Shown: in pieces, positions 45,437-54,861 of the stretch | Position numbering within the stretch: the first letter of the stretch is position 1 | Layout: every line of letters begins with the position of its first letter | Assembly (NCBI RefSeq): GCF_013215705.1 | Contig: NZ_JABSQR010000009.1 | Coordinates: 144,941-208,940, forward strand | DNA length: 64,000 nucleotides | Direction of reading: 5' to 3' | From: Moritella sp. | GTDB lineage: Bacteria > Pseudomonadota > Gammaproteobacteria > Enterobacterales > Moritellaceae | The notes under the pieces: generated by a model | What the model was told of the DNA's origin: nothing | The model's input: only the letters and a program-made list of their open reading frames with translations | The model's database searches: none | Program-made: the position numbers and the translations under genes

Positions 45437-46618
45437 ATGCTGATATTACGCTACTTATTATTCACCCTATGCGCCGCGCCATTTTACTTGCTTGCGGCCT
45501 CGTCAGTCGCCCCTTCCAATATGGTTGACTTAGGTATTGAGATAATACCCACTATTGCGATTAATTATAAACACGACGACAACGTCACCAATGTAAAGAA
45601 TAACAAGCAAGCCTCTAATTTAGTTGAAATAATGCCAGCATTACGTATTCAAGGAGAGAAATACAACAATCAATTTTCACTCAGTTACAGCGCCAAACAG
45701 AGCTTATACAGTGACAATAAAGCCAGTAACTATACTGACCACAAATTACAAGCAGACGTTAATCGCGCGATGAACAGTCATCATAAATTGGCAATATCAT
45801 ATCAATTTGAACGTAACCACGACGCGGCTAACACCGGGATATCTGAGGGTAATGACCAAGCGACAGCTCCCGCTATTTTTTATACTCAGGATATAACGCT
45901 TAACTATCGCTATGGCAGTCAATCCTCGACACTCACCTTTGCTCCCAGGCTCAGTGTTAATAATAAACGCTATGATGAGGGCAATAGCAATTACACACCC
46001 TTGGCAGATTTTAACGAATATGACTACGGCCTTGCGCTCTATTATCGTCTCGCAGCCAGCGTTAACTTATTAGTGGATATCAGTAACAAGGTGACTAATT
46101 ACCCTGGTAACAGTAACGCAAAAGACAGTATCAATAGCCTACTCTATAGCGGTATCAATTGGGATATCAGTGGTAAAACACAGGGCAGTGTTAAACTCGG
46201 CTATGAAAAAATTAATGTTACCGATAATCGCCGCGGCTCTAAAACCAACCCGAGTTGGGATATCGGTATTCGCTGGTCGCCAAAAACGTACTCCATATTC
46301 AACATCAAGGCCAGTCAAAAAATCACGAATGCCATCACCGCAGCCGACCGTATAAAAGAGAATACCGGCTCGGTTAACTGGCAGCACGCTTGGCGTTATA
46401 ATGTATCCACGACGCTGGCTTACCAACATGTCAATGAGACGTACCAATACAGTGCGCGTGAGGATAACAGCAATAGCATCAATATCGCGCTATCTTATCA
46501 ATTAAGGTATTGGCTAACATTTGGACTGAGCTATGAGCATGAAACCAAGTCATCATCAGATGTTCGCTTAGGTTATGACAACAATATTTATGGGTTAACC
46601 AGTCGCTTGGTATTTTAA
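45437..46618 (+). CDS. Outer-membrane beta-barrel protein of a polysaccharide locus
   Basis: 393-residue exported protein with a signal peptide (about residues 1-22), followed by regular alternating beta-strands with many Tyr, Asn, Ser and Asp and a C-terminal Phe (SRLVF), all typical of outer-membrane barrels. Phrases such as IPTIAINYKHDDNVTNV and LSYSAKQSLYSDN resemble the putative beta-barrel porin 2 family often found in exopolysaccharide gene clusters. It lies 16 bases after the kinase and 17 before the Wza-like gene. A role as export pore partner is inferred from context. Confidence 0.75.
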   Translation: MLILRYLLFTLCAAPFYLLAASSVAPSNMVDLGIEIIPTIAINYKHDDNVTNVKNNKQASNLVEIMPALRIQGEKYNNQFSLSYSAKQSLYSDNKASNYTDHKLQADVNRAMNSHHKLAISYQFERNHDAANTGISEGNDQATAPAIFYTQDITLNYRYGSQSSTLTFAPRLSVNNKRYDEGNSNYTPLADFNEYDYGLALYYRLAASVNLLVDISNKVTNYPGNSNAKDSINSLLYSGINWDISGKTQGSVKLGYEKINVTDNRRGSKTNPSWDIGIRWSPKTYSIFNIKASQKITNAITAADRIKENTGSVNWQHAWRYNVSTTLAYQHVNETYQYSAREDNSNSINIALSYQLRYWLTFGLSYEHETKSSSDVRLGYDNNIYGLTSRLVF

Positions 46619-46635
46619 CTGTAAGGTGTATTTTA

Positions 46636-47172
46636 ATGAAAGGATTCATGCAATCACAGCGTATTATACTGGTGTTCCTACTGTTGTTAAGTAGTCAAAC
46701 AATGGCGCAGGAACAACAAAATTATAAACTGGGGGCAGGCGATAAGATCGCGATTAAAGTCTATGGCGAAGCAGACCTCAGTATGTCGGTATTGATTGAT
46801 ACCTCAGGCAGTATTGATTATCCCTACCTTGGCGAAATTCACGTTGTCGGTTTCACCCCCGCTGAAATCAAACAAAAAATTTATCGCGGATTAAAAGATT
46901 CCTACCTGATCTCACCGAAAGTAATGGTCAGTATCGCGACGTTCCGCCAATTTTACATTAAAGGCGAAGTAAAACGCCCCGGAGGCTATCCATTTAGGCC
47001 CGGATTAACCGTCGATAAAGCCATTGCGCTCGCTGGCGGTTTTACCGAGCGGGCAGCAAAACAATCTATTATGCTGTCGAATAATAGCGATCTTAATCAG
47101 ACACATAAGGTTGCACCAGACGACCTCGTTGCGCCTGACGACATTCTTAATATTGAACAGAGTTTCTTCTAA
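46636..47172 (+). CDS. Short Wza-like polysaccharide export protein
   Basis: 178 aa, with a signal peptide cleaved near Ala24. A Poly_export domain follows (YKLGAGDKIAIKVYGEADLSMSVLIDTSGSIDYPYLGEI), then one SLBB domain (RQFYIKGEVKRPGGYPFRPGLTVDKAIALAGGF). It has no lipobox cysteine and lacks the second SLBB domain and C-terminal helix that form the pore of E. coli Wza. So it probably forms the periplasmic part of a channel whose outer-membrane pore is a separate protein, perhaps the beta-barrel encoded just upstream. Confidence 0.88.
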   Translation: MKGFMQSQRIILVFLLLLSSQTMAQEQQNYKLGAGDKIAIKVYGEADLSMSVLIDTSGSIDYPYLGEIHVVGFTPAEIKQKIYRGLKDSYLISPKVMVSIATFRQFYIKGEVKRPGGYPFRPGLTVDKAIALAGGFTERAAKQSIMLSNNSDLNQTHKVAPDDLVAPDDILNIEQSFF

Positions 47173-47236
47173 AGTAATGCCTAACAAGCCCTAATATGCG
47201 ATACTGGTTGATTATTTTATGTAGTGTGAGTTATGT

Positions 47237-50113
47237 ATGGATCAAATCATTGTTCGGGGCGCACGCACCCATAACCTTAAAGATATCAATGTTGAACTAC
47301 CTCGCGATAAATTGATTGTGATCACAGGGTTATCGGGTTCTGGTAAGTCGTCATTAGCATTTGATACGCTTTATGCAGAAGGTCAACGTCGTTATGTAGA
47401 ATCGCTTTCTGCCTACGCAAGACAGTTCTTATCCTTGATGGAGAAGCCTGATGTCGACCATATTGAAGGTCTGTCACCCGCGATCTCTATCGAGCAAAAA
47501 TCAACATCGCATAACCCACGCTCAACGGTCGGAACCATTACCGAGATCTATGATTACCTACGCTTGTTATTTGCCCGTGTTGGTGAACCTCGCTGTCCAA
47601 CCCATAATGCCCCTTTAGCGGCGCAAACCATTACCCAAATGGTCGATCATGTGTTGGAATTAGAGACTGGCCGTAAACTGATGTTACTCGCGCCGATCGT
47701 GAAAGAACGCAAAGGTGAGCATGTTAAAACCCTGGCCAGTTTAGCCAGCCAAGGTTATATCCGTGCGCGTATTGACGGTGAGGTCTGTGATCTGTCCGAT
47801 CCACCAACCTTAGACCTACATAAAAAGCATACCATTGAGGTTGTCATCGATCGCTTCAAAGTGCGTGATGATCTGCAACTGCGTCTGGCGGAATCTTTTG
47901 AAACCGCACTCAATATGTCTGGCGGCACCGCTTATATTACCGATATGGATGACAGCGAGGCAGAGCCGATCGTATTTTCGGCTAACTTTGCTTGCCCACA
48001 GTGTGGTTATAGCATGGCCGAGCTTGAACCGAGAGTCTTCTCATTCAACAATCCAGCCGGCGCCTGCCATACCTGTGACGGTCTTGGCGTCCAACAATAC
48101 TTTGACCTCGATCGTGTCATTATTAATGCTGACCTAAGCCTTTCAGGTGGTGCGATCCGCGGTTGGGATAAGCGTAATTTTTATTACTTCCAAATGCTCA
48201 CCTCACTGGCTAAGCACTATAAATTTGATGTCACCAAACCGTTTAATTCCTTAACCAGTGAAGTTCAAGATTACATCCTGCAAGGCAGTGGCGAACAAGA
48301 GATTGAATTTAACTATGTCAATGATCGCGGTGATATTGTCATTCGCAGCCACGCTTTTGAGGGCATTATTCCCAACATGCAGCGCCGCTATAAAGAAACA
48401 GAATCCAATGCGGTCCGTGAAGAGCTTGGTAAATACTTAACCACCAAATCTTGCGAAACCTGCTCAGGTTCGCGACTGCGCCAAGAAGCTCGCCATGTTT
48501 ATATTCAAGAAACAACATTGCCAGAAGTATCACGCATGGCGATTGGTGAAGCATTCGAATTCTTTTCCAAAATGACGCTACCGGGTCAAAAAGGCCAGAT
48601 AGCCGAAAAGATCCTGAAAGAAATTGGTGATCGTCTGGGTTTCTTGGTCAATGTAGGCTTGAATTATTTAAGTCTAGAGCGCAGCGCCGAAACATTATCT
48701 GGTGGTGAAGCGCAGCGCATTCGTCTTGCCAGCCAAATTGGTGCAGGCTTAGTTGGCGTGATGTACGTACTCGATGAGCCCTCGATCGGTTTGCACCAAC
48801 GCGATAACGAACGCTTATTACAAACCCTGATCCATCTCCGTGATCTTGGTAATACCGTGATAGTGGTTGAACACGATGAAGATGCGATCCGCGCTGCCGA
48901 CTATGTGCTGGATATTGGTCCAGGTGCTGGTGTGCACGGCGGTGAGATCGTGGCCCGAGGCAGTATTGATGATATCTTAAAAAGTGAAAATTCACTGACC
49001 GCCGATTACCTCAGTGGCCGTAAAGCCATTGAAATCCCAGCACAACGAACCCCATTAACCGACAAATGGGTACATCTCAAAGGAGCCAGCGGTAACAACC
49101 TCAAGAATGTGGACTTATCCGTGCCCATTGGCGTGATGACCTGTGTCACCGGGGTATCAGGTTCAGGTAAATCGACCCTCATTAATGATACCTTCTTTAA
49201 GATCGCCCATATCGAATTAAATGGCGCAACAGTGACAACCCCGTCACCTTATACCTCGATTGAAGGCTTAGATCAGCTGGATAAAGTAGTCGATATTGAT
49301 CAAAGTCCAATCGGCCGTACCCCACGTTCTAACCCAGCAACTTATACCGGTATTTTCACGGCTATCCGCGAGATATTTGCAGGCACCCATGAAGCGCGTT
49401 CACGTGGTTATAAACCAGGACGCTTTAGCTTCAACGTAAAAGGCGGCCGCTGTGAAGCTTGCCAAGGTGATGGTCTAATCAAAGTCGAGATGCACTTCTT
49501 ACCGGATGTGTACGTTCCTTGTGACAACTGTAAAAGCCAGCGTTATAACCGTGAAACATTAGAAGTCCGCTACAAAGGCAAAAATATTCACGAAGTATTG
49601 GATATGACCGTCGAAGAGGCCAATGCCTTCTTTGCACCAATACCCCCTATCGCACGTAAATTACAAACCTTAGTGGATGTCGGGCTGTCTTACATACGCC
49701 TTGGCCAATCAGCAACCACCTTATCCGGCGGTGAAGCACAACGGGTGAAACTGGCGAAAGAGTTATCAAAACGCGATACCGGCCAAACCTTGTATATCTT
49801 AGACGAACCAACCACAGGTTTGCATTTTCATGATATTAAATTACTCATGAAAGTACTACATCGCTTACGTGATCACGGTAATACCATCGTGATTATTGAG
49901 CATAACCTGGATGTAGTAAAAACAGCAGATTGGGTTATCGATCTCGGTCCTGAAGGTGGCAGCGGCGGTGGTGAAATTCTGGTTGCAGGGACACCGGAAA
50001 CCGTATCTGAACATCCAGACAGTCATACTGCACGTTTTCTAAAACCCATGTTAGCACGCGCAAAAAAACTGAGTACTATCAACCAACTGAATATTATAAA
50101 TCAAGAGTCATAG
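47237..50113 (+). CDS. uvrA: Excinuclease ABC subunit A
   Basis: DNA-damage recognition ATPase of nucleotide excision repair, 958 aa. The first Walker A (GLSGSGKSS, residues 31-39) and second (GVSGSGKST, near 640) belong to two ABC modules, each with a signature ([12 protein letters not shown] and [12 protein letters not shown]) and a [11 protein letters not shown] or [11 protein letters not shown]alker B. Zinc fingers are present as CPQCGYS..CHTC and CEAC..CDNC. In Vibrio and E. coli uvrA neighbours ssb; here the polysaccharide module and yajR separate them. I see no LexA box in the 64-base upstream gap. It ends one base before the pglL-like start. Confidence 0.97.
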   Translation: MDQIIVRGARTHNLKDINVELPRDKLIVITGLSGSGKSSLAFDTLYAEGQRRYVESLSAYARQFLSLMEKPDVDHIEGLSPAISIEQKSTSHNPRSTVGTITEIYDYLRLLFARVGEPRCPTHNAPLAAQTITQMVDHVLELETGRKLMLLAPIVKERKGEHVKTLASLASQGYIRARIDGEVCDLSDPPTLDLHKKHTIEVVIDRFKVRDDLQLRLAESFETALNMSGGTAYITDMDDSEAEPIVFSANFACPQCGYSMAELEPRVFSFNNPAGACHTCDGLGVQQYFDLDRVIINADLSLSGGAIRGWDKRNFYYFQMLTSLAKHYKFDVTKPFNSLTSEVQDYILQGSGEQEIEFNYVNDRGDIVIRSHAFEGIIPNMQRRYKETESNAVREELGKYLTTKSCETCSGSRLRQEARHVYIQETTLPEVSRMAIGEAFEFFSKMTLPGQKGQIAEKILKEIGDRLGFLVNVGLNYLSLERSAETLSGGEAQRIRLASQIGAGLVGVMYVLDEPSIGLHQRDNERLLQTLIHLRDLGNTVIVVEHDEDAIRAADYVLDIGPGAGVHGGEIVARGSIDDILKSENSLTADYLSGRKAIEIPAQRTPLTDKWVHLKGASGNNLKNVDLSVPIGVMTCVTGVSGSGKSTLINDTFFKIAHIELNGATVTTPSPYTSIEGLDQLDKVVDIDQSPIGRTPRSNPATYTGIFTAIREIFAGTHEARSRGYKPGRFSFNVKGGRCEACQGDGLIKVEMHFLPDVYVPCDNCKSQRYNRETLEVRYKGKNIHEVLDMTVEEANAFFAPIPPIARKLQTLVDVGLSYIRLGQSATTLSGGEAQRVKLAKELSKRDTGQTLYILDEPTTGLHFHDIKLLMKVLHRLRDHGNTIVIIEHNLDVVKTADWVIDLGPEGGSGGGEILVAGTPETVSEHPDSHTARFLKPMLARAKKLSTINQLNIINQES

Positions 50114-50114
50114 T

Positions 50115-51824
50115 ATGAATCTAACAACATTGAAAAAAGGATTTTTCATTACGTTCGCCGTGTATATGCTGATCGGGATGCATTATTTTCAGCATAACGG
50201 CGGCGGTTCAGGACTACACCTGCCTTTTAATGCCATAGGTTGGATGTTTATTTCAACCTTAATCGGCATTGGGTTGTGGCAAGCGACATTACAAGCAAAA
50301 TTGGTTTACTCCCCACTGAGCTTAATGTTTATCGCCGCCACGCTAGTGATGCTTATGCCGGTATTATATGCCGACCCAATAGTTGCAGGTCTCAGCTATA
50401 CCCGATTATTCGGTTTAATCGGGGGGTTATTGTTTTTTATTGCCTTGCAACAATTGCAGCTTAATCAACAACAACGGCTGCTGTTATTGTATCTAATATT
50501 AGCGGCGGTATTTGTCGAGGCGTTATTTAGTCTGGTTCAATATTACCTATTACCTGTCAATAATACCGTGGGTTATCAGAAGATTGCCAATCGCCCTTAT
50601 GGTATTTTTCAACAACCCAATGTTTCTGCGTCATTTTTAACTACCGGTATTGCCCTTGCCTTATACCTGCTGACACTCACCAAGTTAGATGAAAAAAACA
50701 AACGGCTATTTTGTTATATCACCACCTTCATGGCCGTTATTCCGGTGGTGTTATTACAGTCTCGTACTGGTTATTTGTCATTATTGATCGCACCATTGCT
50801 GCTATTACCTTGGTCATGGCAACAATTACGTGATACAGAACAATCAAAAAGCTTATTACTTTGGCTAGTTTGCGGTGTTATCGCGGTTGGCATTGGTGCT
50901 TATTCGTTAGAAACTGCCGAAAAAGTCGTGCGTTCAGCTGCAGCTCTCACAGATCCAGGCGCACGTGTGCCGATCTATTTACATGGTTTGGCTATGTGGT
51001 TAGAAAAGCCTTTCCTAGGTTGGGGTTATGGCAGTTTTGAAGTGGCATATCTCAATTCATACAGTGACGCGCTAAGCCAAGGATTAGCCTTACCGGGATC
51101 ACCAGAAAATCTTGACCACCCCCATAATGAATTACTGTATTGGGGCATTGAAGGTGGCTTGATAGCGTTATCCGGCATCGCTTTGTTGGTAGTCGGCTTC
51201 CTGCGCATTATCCTCAAGCAACCGCTATGGCAAGCATTGGCATTGTTAGGACTGGTATTCCCGTTAGTTTTACATAGCCAAACAGAATATCCATTTTACC
51301 ATGCTATCGTGCACTGGATCGTATTCTTAACCTTGGTTTGGTATATCGGCAGTCGTTATGGCAATACGAAGAGCATCGCGTTCAATTACACCTTTTTATT
51401 ACGTACTTTAGCTTTATTGATCCCCTTGGTTACTGGCTTATTCATGTTAACCACATTACATACCAATAAACTGCTCACCCAATATGAGCGCAGTGATCGC
51501 AGTGATATAACCCCGCTCACAAAAGTCGTTAATCCGGTGGCTTGGATCACCCGATTAGAGTTCAATGCCATGATGTATCGCTTGCAAATCGCCATGTACA
51601 ACAATGATATCGAAGAGCTGAATAACTATATTGATTGGGCAGCTGAGATAAGTCAGAAAACCCCCAGAGCGAATATTTATATTAATTGGGTGCGCGTATT
51701 AACCAAACTCGGTAAAAACGCAGAGGCGAAAGAATTAATGCAGCAGACAGCACATCTCTACCCACGCAATCAATTGGTGCAACGATTTTCCGCTAGTCAG
51801 GCGGATACCACTCAATCTCAGTAG
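50115..51824 (+). CDS. PglL/Wzy-type O-oligosaccharyltransferase or O-antigen ligase
   Basis: 569-residue membrane protein with about twelve hydrophobic segments and a soluble C-terminal part (about 460-569) with a TPR-like end. The segment NRPYGIFQQPNVSASFLTTGIAL near residue 158 is characteristic of PglL proteins. The large periplasmic loop with ENLDHPHNELLYWGIEGG near 333 is the Wzy_C active region. PglL enzymes transfer lipid-linked glycans to Ser/Thr of pilins and other proteins; WaaL ligases and Wzy polymerases share the fold. The PglL signature favours protein glycosylation, with MshA the nearest candidate substrate. Start is one base after the uvrA stop, so translation is probably coupled. 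Confidence 0.8.
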   Translation: MNLTTLKKGFFITFAVYMLIGMHYFQHNGGGSGLHLPFNAIGWMFISTLIGIGLWQATLQAKLVYSPLSLMFIAATLVMLMPVLYADPIVAGLSYTRLFGLIGGLLFFIALQQLQLNQQQRLLLLYLILAAVFVEALFSLVQYYLLPVNNTVGYQKIANRPYGIFQQPNVSASFLTTGIALALYLLTLTKLDEKNKRLFCYITTFMAVIPVVLLQSRTGYLSLLIAPLLLLPWSWQQLRDTEQSKSLLLWLVCGVIAVGIGAYSLETAEKVVRSAAALTDPGARVPIYLHGLAMWLEKPFLGWGYGSFEVAYLNSYSDALSQGLALPGSPENLDHPHNELLYWGIEGGLIALSGIALLVVGFLRIILKQPLWQALALLGLVFPLVLHSQTEYPFYHAIVHWIVFLTLVWYIGSRYGNTKSIAFNYTFLLRTLALLIPLVTGLFMLTTLHTNKLLTQYERSDRSDITPLTKVVNPVAWITRLEFNAMMYRLQIAMYNNDIEELNNYIDWAAEISQKTPRANIYINWVRVLTKLGKNAEAKELMQQTAHLYPRNQLVQRFSASQADTTQSQ

Positions 51825-51861
51825 ATAATAACAAGCGTTTATTACTACCGACTAAAACCCA

Positions 51862-51897
51862 AAAAGCCACACCTCAGGATCATGAGGTGTGGCTTTT
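51862..51897. terminator. Bidirectional terminator after the pglL-like gene
   Basis: A 15-bp perfect stem, AAAAGCCACACCTCA with its complement across a 6-base loop, lies between the convergent pglL-like and aminotransferase genes. A/T ends give T tracts on both strands. Confidence 0.92.
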
Positions 51898-51986
51898 ACA
51901 TATGAATACGCTAGATTAACGGAACCACATCAAGCTAATTTAAACTAATTCGAATGTAGAGCGTATTTTAGGGCCTAATTTATTCT

Positions 51987-53105
51987 TTAGTTCAACGTTT
52001 CTTCTAGTGCACGTAAACACAGAGCCACATTTTCGGGACGTGCCGCATAACCCATTAAACCAATACGCCATGCTTTGCCTGCGAATGCCCCCAGACCGGC
52101 ACCAATCTCAAGGTTATAGGTTTGTAATAATTGATTACGCACCGCCGCGTCATCAACACCGTCAGGAATAACAACGGTATTGAGTTGTGGTAAGCGACAC
52201 GCCTCATCAACAATAAACTCAATGCCCATTTTTTCTAAACCAGCACGTAATGCTAAATGTTGCTGCGCATGACGTGCCCATGCGTTCTCTAGACCTTCAG
52301 TCTGTAATTGCACTAATGATTCGTGTAATGCATATAAAGTATTTACCGGCGCAGTATGGTGATAAGTACGTTTACCTTCTCCAGACCAATAGCTCATCAC
52401 CAGTGTTTGATCTAAGAACCAGCTTTGCACAGGTACAGACCGGTTTTTAATTCTTTCAACCGCAGCAGGACTAAAACTCACCGGAGAGATACCCGGCACA
52501 CAGGATAAACATTTCTGGGTGCCAGAATAAATCGCATCAATGCCCCAATCATCCACATACAGTGGGACACCACCGAGTGACGTCACCGCATCTACAATTG
52601 ATAAACAGCCGTGTTCTCTTGCTAGAGCGCAAAGAGTCTTAGCATCAGAAAGTACACCAGTTGAGGTTTCCGCATGTACAAAAGCAACAATCTTCGCATC
52701 CGGATGGGCTTTTAATGCGGCTGCAAGCTTTTCTGGATCAACAGGTTTACCCCATTCATCTTCAACTTTAACCAGTACACCACCAGAACGTGTGACGTTT
52801 TCAGCCATACGGCCACCAAACACACCATTGATACAGACAATGACTTTATCACCTGGCTCAATTAAATTCACAAAGCATGTTTCCATACCGGCAGAACCCG
52901 GAGCAGAAACGGCCATAGTACAAGGGTTCTTGGTTTGAAATGCATACTGTAGCAATTCTTTTACTTCATCCATCATTTTAATAAATGTCGGATCAAGGTG
53001 GCCCACAGTCGGACGGCTTAATGCCTGTAATACATTAGGATAAACATCTGAAGGACCTGGGCCCATCAAAGTACGCTGTGGTGGGTAAAAAGAGGTAATG
53101 CTCAT
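51987..53105 (-). CDS. Class V aminotransferase, alanine/serine-glyoxylate type
   Basis: 372-residue PLP enzyme. The PLP lysine lies in SGTQKCLSCVPG near residue 195, and the N-terminal GPGPSDVYPNVLQALSRPTVGHLDP is typical of alanine-glyoxylate and serine-pyruvate aminotransferases. The Asp that contacts the PLP ring nitrogen is in SIVDAVTSLGGVPL. Likely reactions are transamination of glyoxylate or pyruvate with alanine or serine; PucG-type ureidoglycine transamination is an alternative. AAGGA lies 7-10 bases before the ATG. A structured leader and possible promoter precede it. Confidence 0.9.
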   Translation of the reverse strand: MSITSFYPPQRTLMGPGPSDVYPNVLQALSRPTVGHLDPTFIKMMDEVKELLQYAFQTKNPCTMAVSAPGSAGMETCFVNLIEPGDKVIVCINGVFGGRMAENVTRSGGVLVKVEDEWGKPVDPEKLAAALKAHPDAKIVAFVHAETSTGVLSDAKTLCALAREHGCLSIVDAVTSLGGVPLYVDDWGIDAIYSGTQKCLSCVPGISPVSFSPAAVERIKNRSVPVQSWFLDQTLVMSYWSGEGKRTYHHTAPVNTLYALHESLVQLQTEGLENAWARHAQQHLALRAGLEKMGIEFIVDEACRLPQLNTVVIPDGVDDAAVRNQLLQTYNLEIGAGLGAFAGKAWRIGLMGYAARPENVALCLRALEETLN

Positions 53106-53140
53106 TCACTTTCCTTGTCATATTATGAGAACAAGTGATC

Positions 53141-53209
53141 AGAAGCAGCACACCTAAGTGACGCTTCTTTTGTCCTACGTTCTAAACTATTTGCTAAGCT
53201 TACTTAGGT
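53141..53209 (-). promoter_or_regulatory. Possible pseudoknot leader upstream of the aminotransferase gene
   Basis: On the minus strand a segment ACCTAAGT (53209-53202) is followed by a hairpin AGAAGC...GCTTCT (53168-53163 with 53146-53141), whose 16-base loop contains ACTTAGGT (53159-53152), the exact complement of the first segment. This is a pseudoknot topology. The first segment can instead pair locally as CTAAG-N4-CTTAG (53207-53203 with 53198-53194), so two exclusive folds are possible. I do not recognise a known riboswitch class. Confidence 0.4.
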
Positions 53210-53222
53210 ATTAAGATAGATT

Positions 53223-53250
53223 AATTTACCATTGCGACGGCGTATTGCAA
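53223..53250 (-). promoter_or_regulatory. Candidate sigma-70 promoter of the aminotransferase gene
   Basis: On the minus strand TTGCAA (53250-53245) and TAAATT (53228-53223) are separated by 16 bases; each matches consensus at four of six positions. A start near 53216 would place the possible pseudoknot leader at the 5' end of the mRNA. Confidence 0.35.
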
Positions 53251-53300
53251 ACAATAAAGCAAAGTTTCGTTTACAAAAAACCAACAACAATGGCAGTTTA

Positions 53301-53900
53301 TCAGCTTAACGTCCCCAGATAATCAGCAATACCATCCAGTAACATCTGTACTGATATCATCACTAATAACATGCCCATTAAACGCTCTACCGCGGCGAGG
53401 CCTTTCTCGCCGAGAATACGATTAAACCCTTCATAGAACATTAAAATAAAGGCACTTAGCCCCCACGCAATAAGTAACGCAGCAGACCATTCAAACATTT
53501 TTTCAGGGTCTTGATGGGCTAATAATAATAACGCAGCAAGGATTGAAGGACCCGCTAATAACGGGATCGCCATTGGCACAATAAAAGGTTCTTCACCTGC
53601 AGCTAGGCCGGTTAACCCACCTTCAGTCGGGAAGATCATCTTAATTGCGATCAAGAACAAGATAATACCACCGGCGATACTCACCGCTTCTTGTTTTAGA
53701 CTTAAAAAACCAAGGATCCTTTCACCTAAGAATAAGAATAACAGCATTACAAACAGGGCAATTAACAACTCACGGATCATGACCGCACGTCGACGCTTTT
53801 TATCAATATGTTTTAAAATAGACAAAAATATAGGTAAGTTACCTAGCGGATCCATGATCAAAAATAGCATCACCGCTGCCGAGATTATTTCCATTTCCAT
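53301..53900 (-). CDS. yhgN: MarC-family membrane protein YhgN
   Basis: 199-residue integral membrane protein with six hydrophobic segments. The sequence MDPLGNLPIFLSILKHIDKKRRRAVMIRELLIAL and GGIILFLIAIKMIFP then AGEEPFIVPMAIPLLAGPSILA match the MarC/YhgN family closely. The family is called NAAT transporters in databases, but substrate and function are unproven, and MarC itself is not an antibiotic-resistance factor. The start has GGGAGTAAC upstream. It lies on the same strand as the aminotransferase, 195 bases before it. Confidence 0.92.
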   Translation of the reverse strand: MEMEIISAAVMLFLIMDPLGNLPIFLSILKHIDKKRRRAVMIRELLIALFVMLLFLFLGERILGFLSLKQEAVSIAGGIILFLIAIKMIFPTEGGLTGLAAGEEPFIVPMAIPLLAGPSILAALLLLAHQDPEKMFEWSAALLIAWGLSAFILMFYEGFNRILGEKGLAAVERLMGMLLVMISVQMLLDGIADYLGTLS

Positions 53901-54192
53901 TAACGTTACTCCCTAAATCATCCAATTAGCCGAATGTAATTGCTGAGCTCAATATACCAGAGAGATTATAGATATAAAGTATTTAATTAGCAGATAATAA
54001 TAAATAAGAATACGATTAAAATAGGGATTAAAGCTAACACTAAGCTGATATTATCAATAGATTTGCAGGTTCAATTAACGTAATTAAGAAACGTAATATA
54101 AGAAAGAGAAGAAGCTTAGCAGATAGGAGGCATTATTCACTGCAACTCAAGTAAGCGGCAGTGAATTTGCAGTATTGAATCCAGCGTAAATA

Positions 54193-54777
54193 TTAACCGA
54201 GCGCTTTAGCCAGTAACGCTTGCTGCTCTGGTGTAAACGGTAATTTTAATGCCGCTTCATGGCCTTTTTCAGACATTTTAGCCCAGGTCTTTTGCACAAT
54301 CACAATCAATTTCTCTGGTGTGTGCTTTTCTGCAAACGCGGTAAAATAATATTTTAAGAATACCAAGCAGATAACATCTTCTAGCGCTTGGACCTGTGGA
54401 TCACGTTTTAATTTCTCTTTACGTAACATGCGGCCAATAGCTTGTATTTCGGCTTGCTCACAACCTACTTGTGCAGCAATCGCCATGGCTTCTTCAGCAT
54501 GTAAGCTACCTAATGATTGACGCCATTTGTAATAACCTTCACGCCCGAGTGGATGCTCACTGCGTGGAATACTCCAACGCTTAATATGCTGTGCACGTGC
54601 AGCTATCTGCAACGCCGTCGATGCTTCAGGTATAAACTCAGCCAGGCATTCACTCATACGCACACCGTATAACCATTCTTTTGGCTGTGCTATTCCATCT
54701 ACAATTTCACTGACTGGGTCACACTTATTTATTTCATCAATTAATTGTATTGCTTGCTGTATCCGTTGCTCTGACAT
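54193..54777 (-). CDS. DUF4202 protein
   Basis: 194-residue cytosolic, alpha-helical protein that I recognise as the DUF4202 family. Features are ARAQHIKRWSIPRSEHPLGREGYYKWR near residue 62, LHAEEAMAIAAQVGC, and LEDVICLVFLKYYFTAFAEKH with KTWAKMSEKGHEAALKLPF near the C-terminus. Conserved His and Asp/Glu residues (QHIKRW, LHAEEA, LEDVICLVFL) resemble an HD-like metal site, which is only an impression. No function is established. An unrecognised gene on the same strand ends 84 bases upstream. After its stop a dyad ATTCACTGC/GCAGTGAAT (54135-54166) has no T tract. Confidence 0.85.
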   Translation of the reverse strand: MSEQRIQQAIQLIDEINKCDPVSEIVDGIAQPKEWLYGVRMSECLAEFIPEASTALQIAARAQHIKRWSIPRSEHPLGREGYYKWRQSLGSLHAEEAMAIAAQVGCEQAEIQAIGRMLRKEKLKRDPQVQALEDVICLVFLKYYFTAFAEKHTPEKLIVIVQKTWAKMSEKGHEAALKLPFTPEQQALLAKALG

Positions 54778-54861
54778 GACATCCTCATTATTAGTATGGT
54801 TATACCATCCATACTAGCAAAGCACGAAGAAAGTTACCTATAAACCAACGATAAATATAGA

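Noticed and set aside
47173..47236. LexA/SOS box before uvrA
   Set aside because: No CTGT-N8-ACAG-like site is present. A CTGT half-site near 41920 upstream of yajR also lacks its partner.
54135..54166. Terminator after the DUF4202 gene
   Set aside because: The 9-bp dyad is real but has a 14-base loop and no T tract on the minus strand, so termination is not supported.
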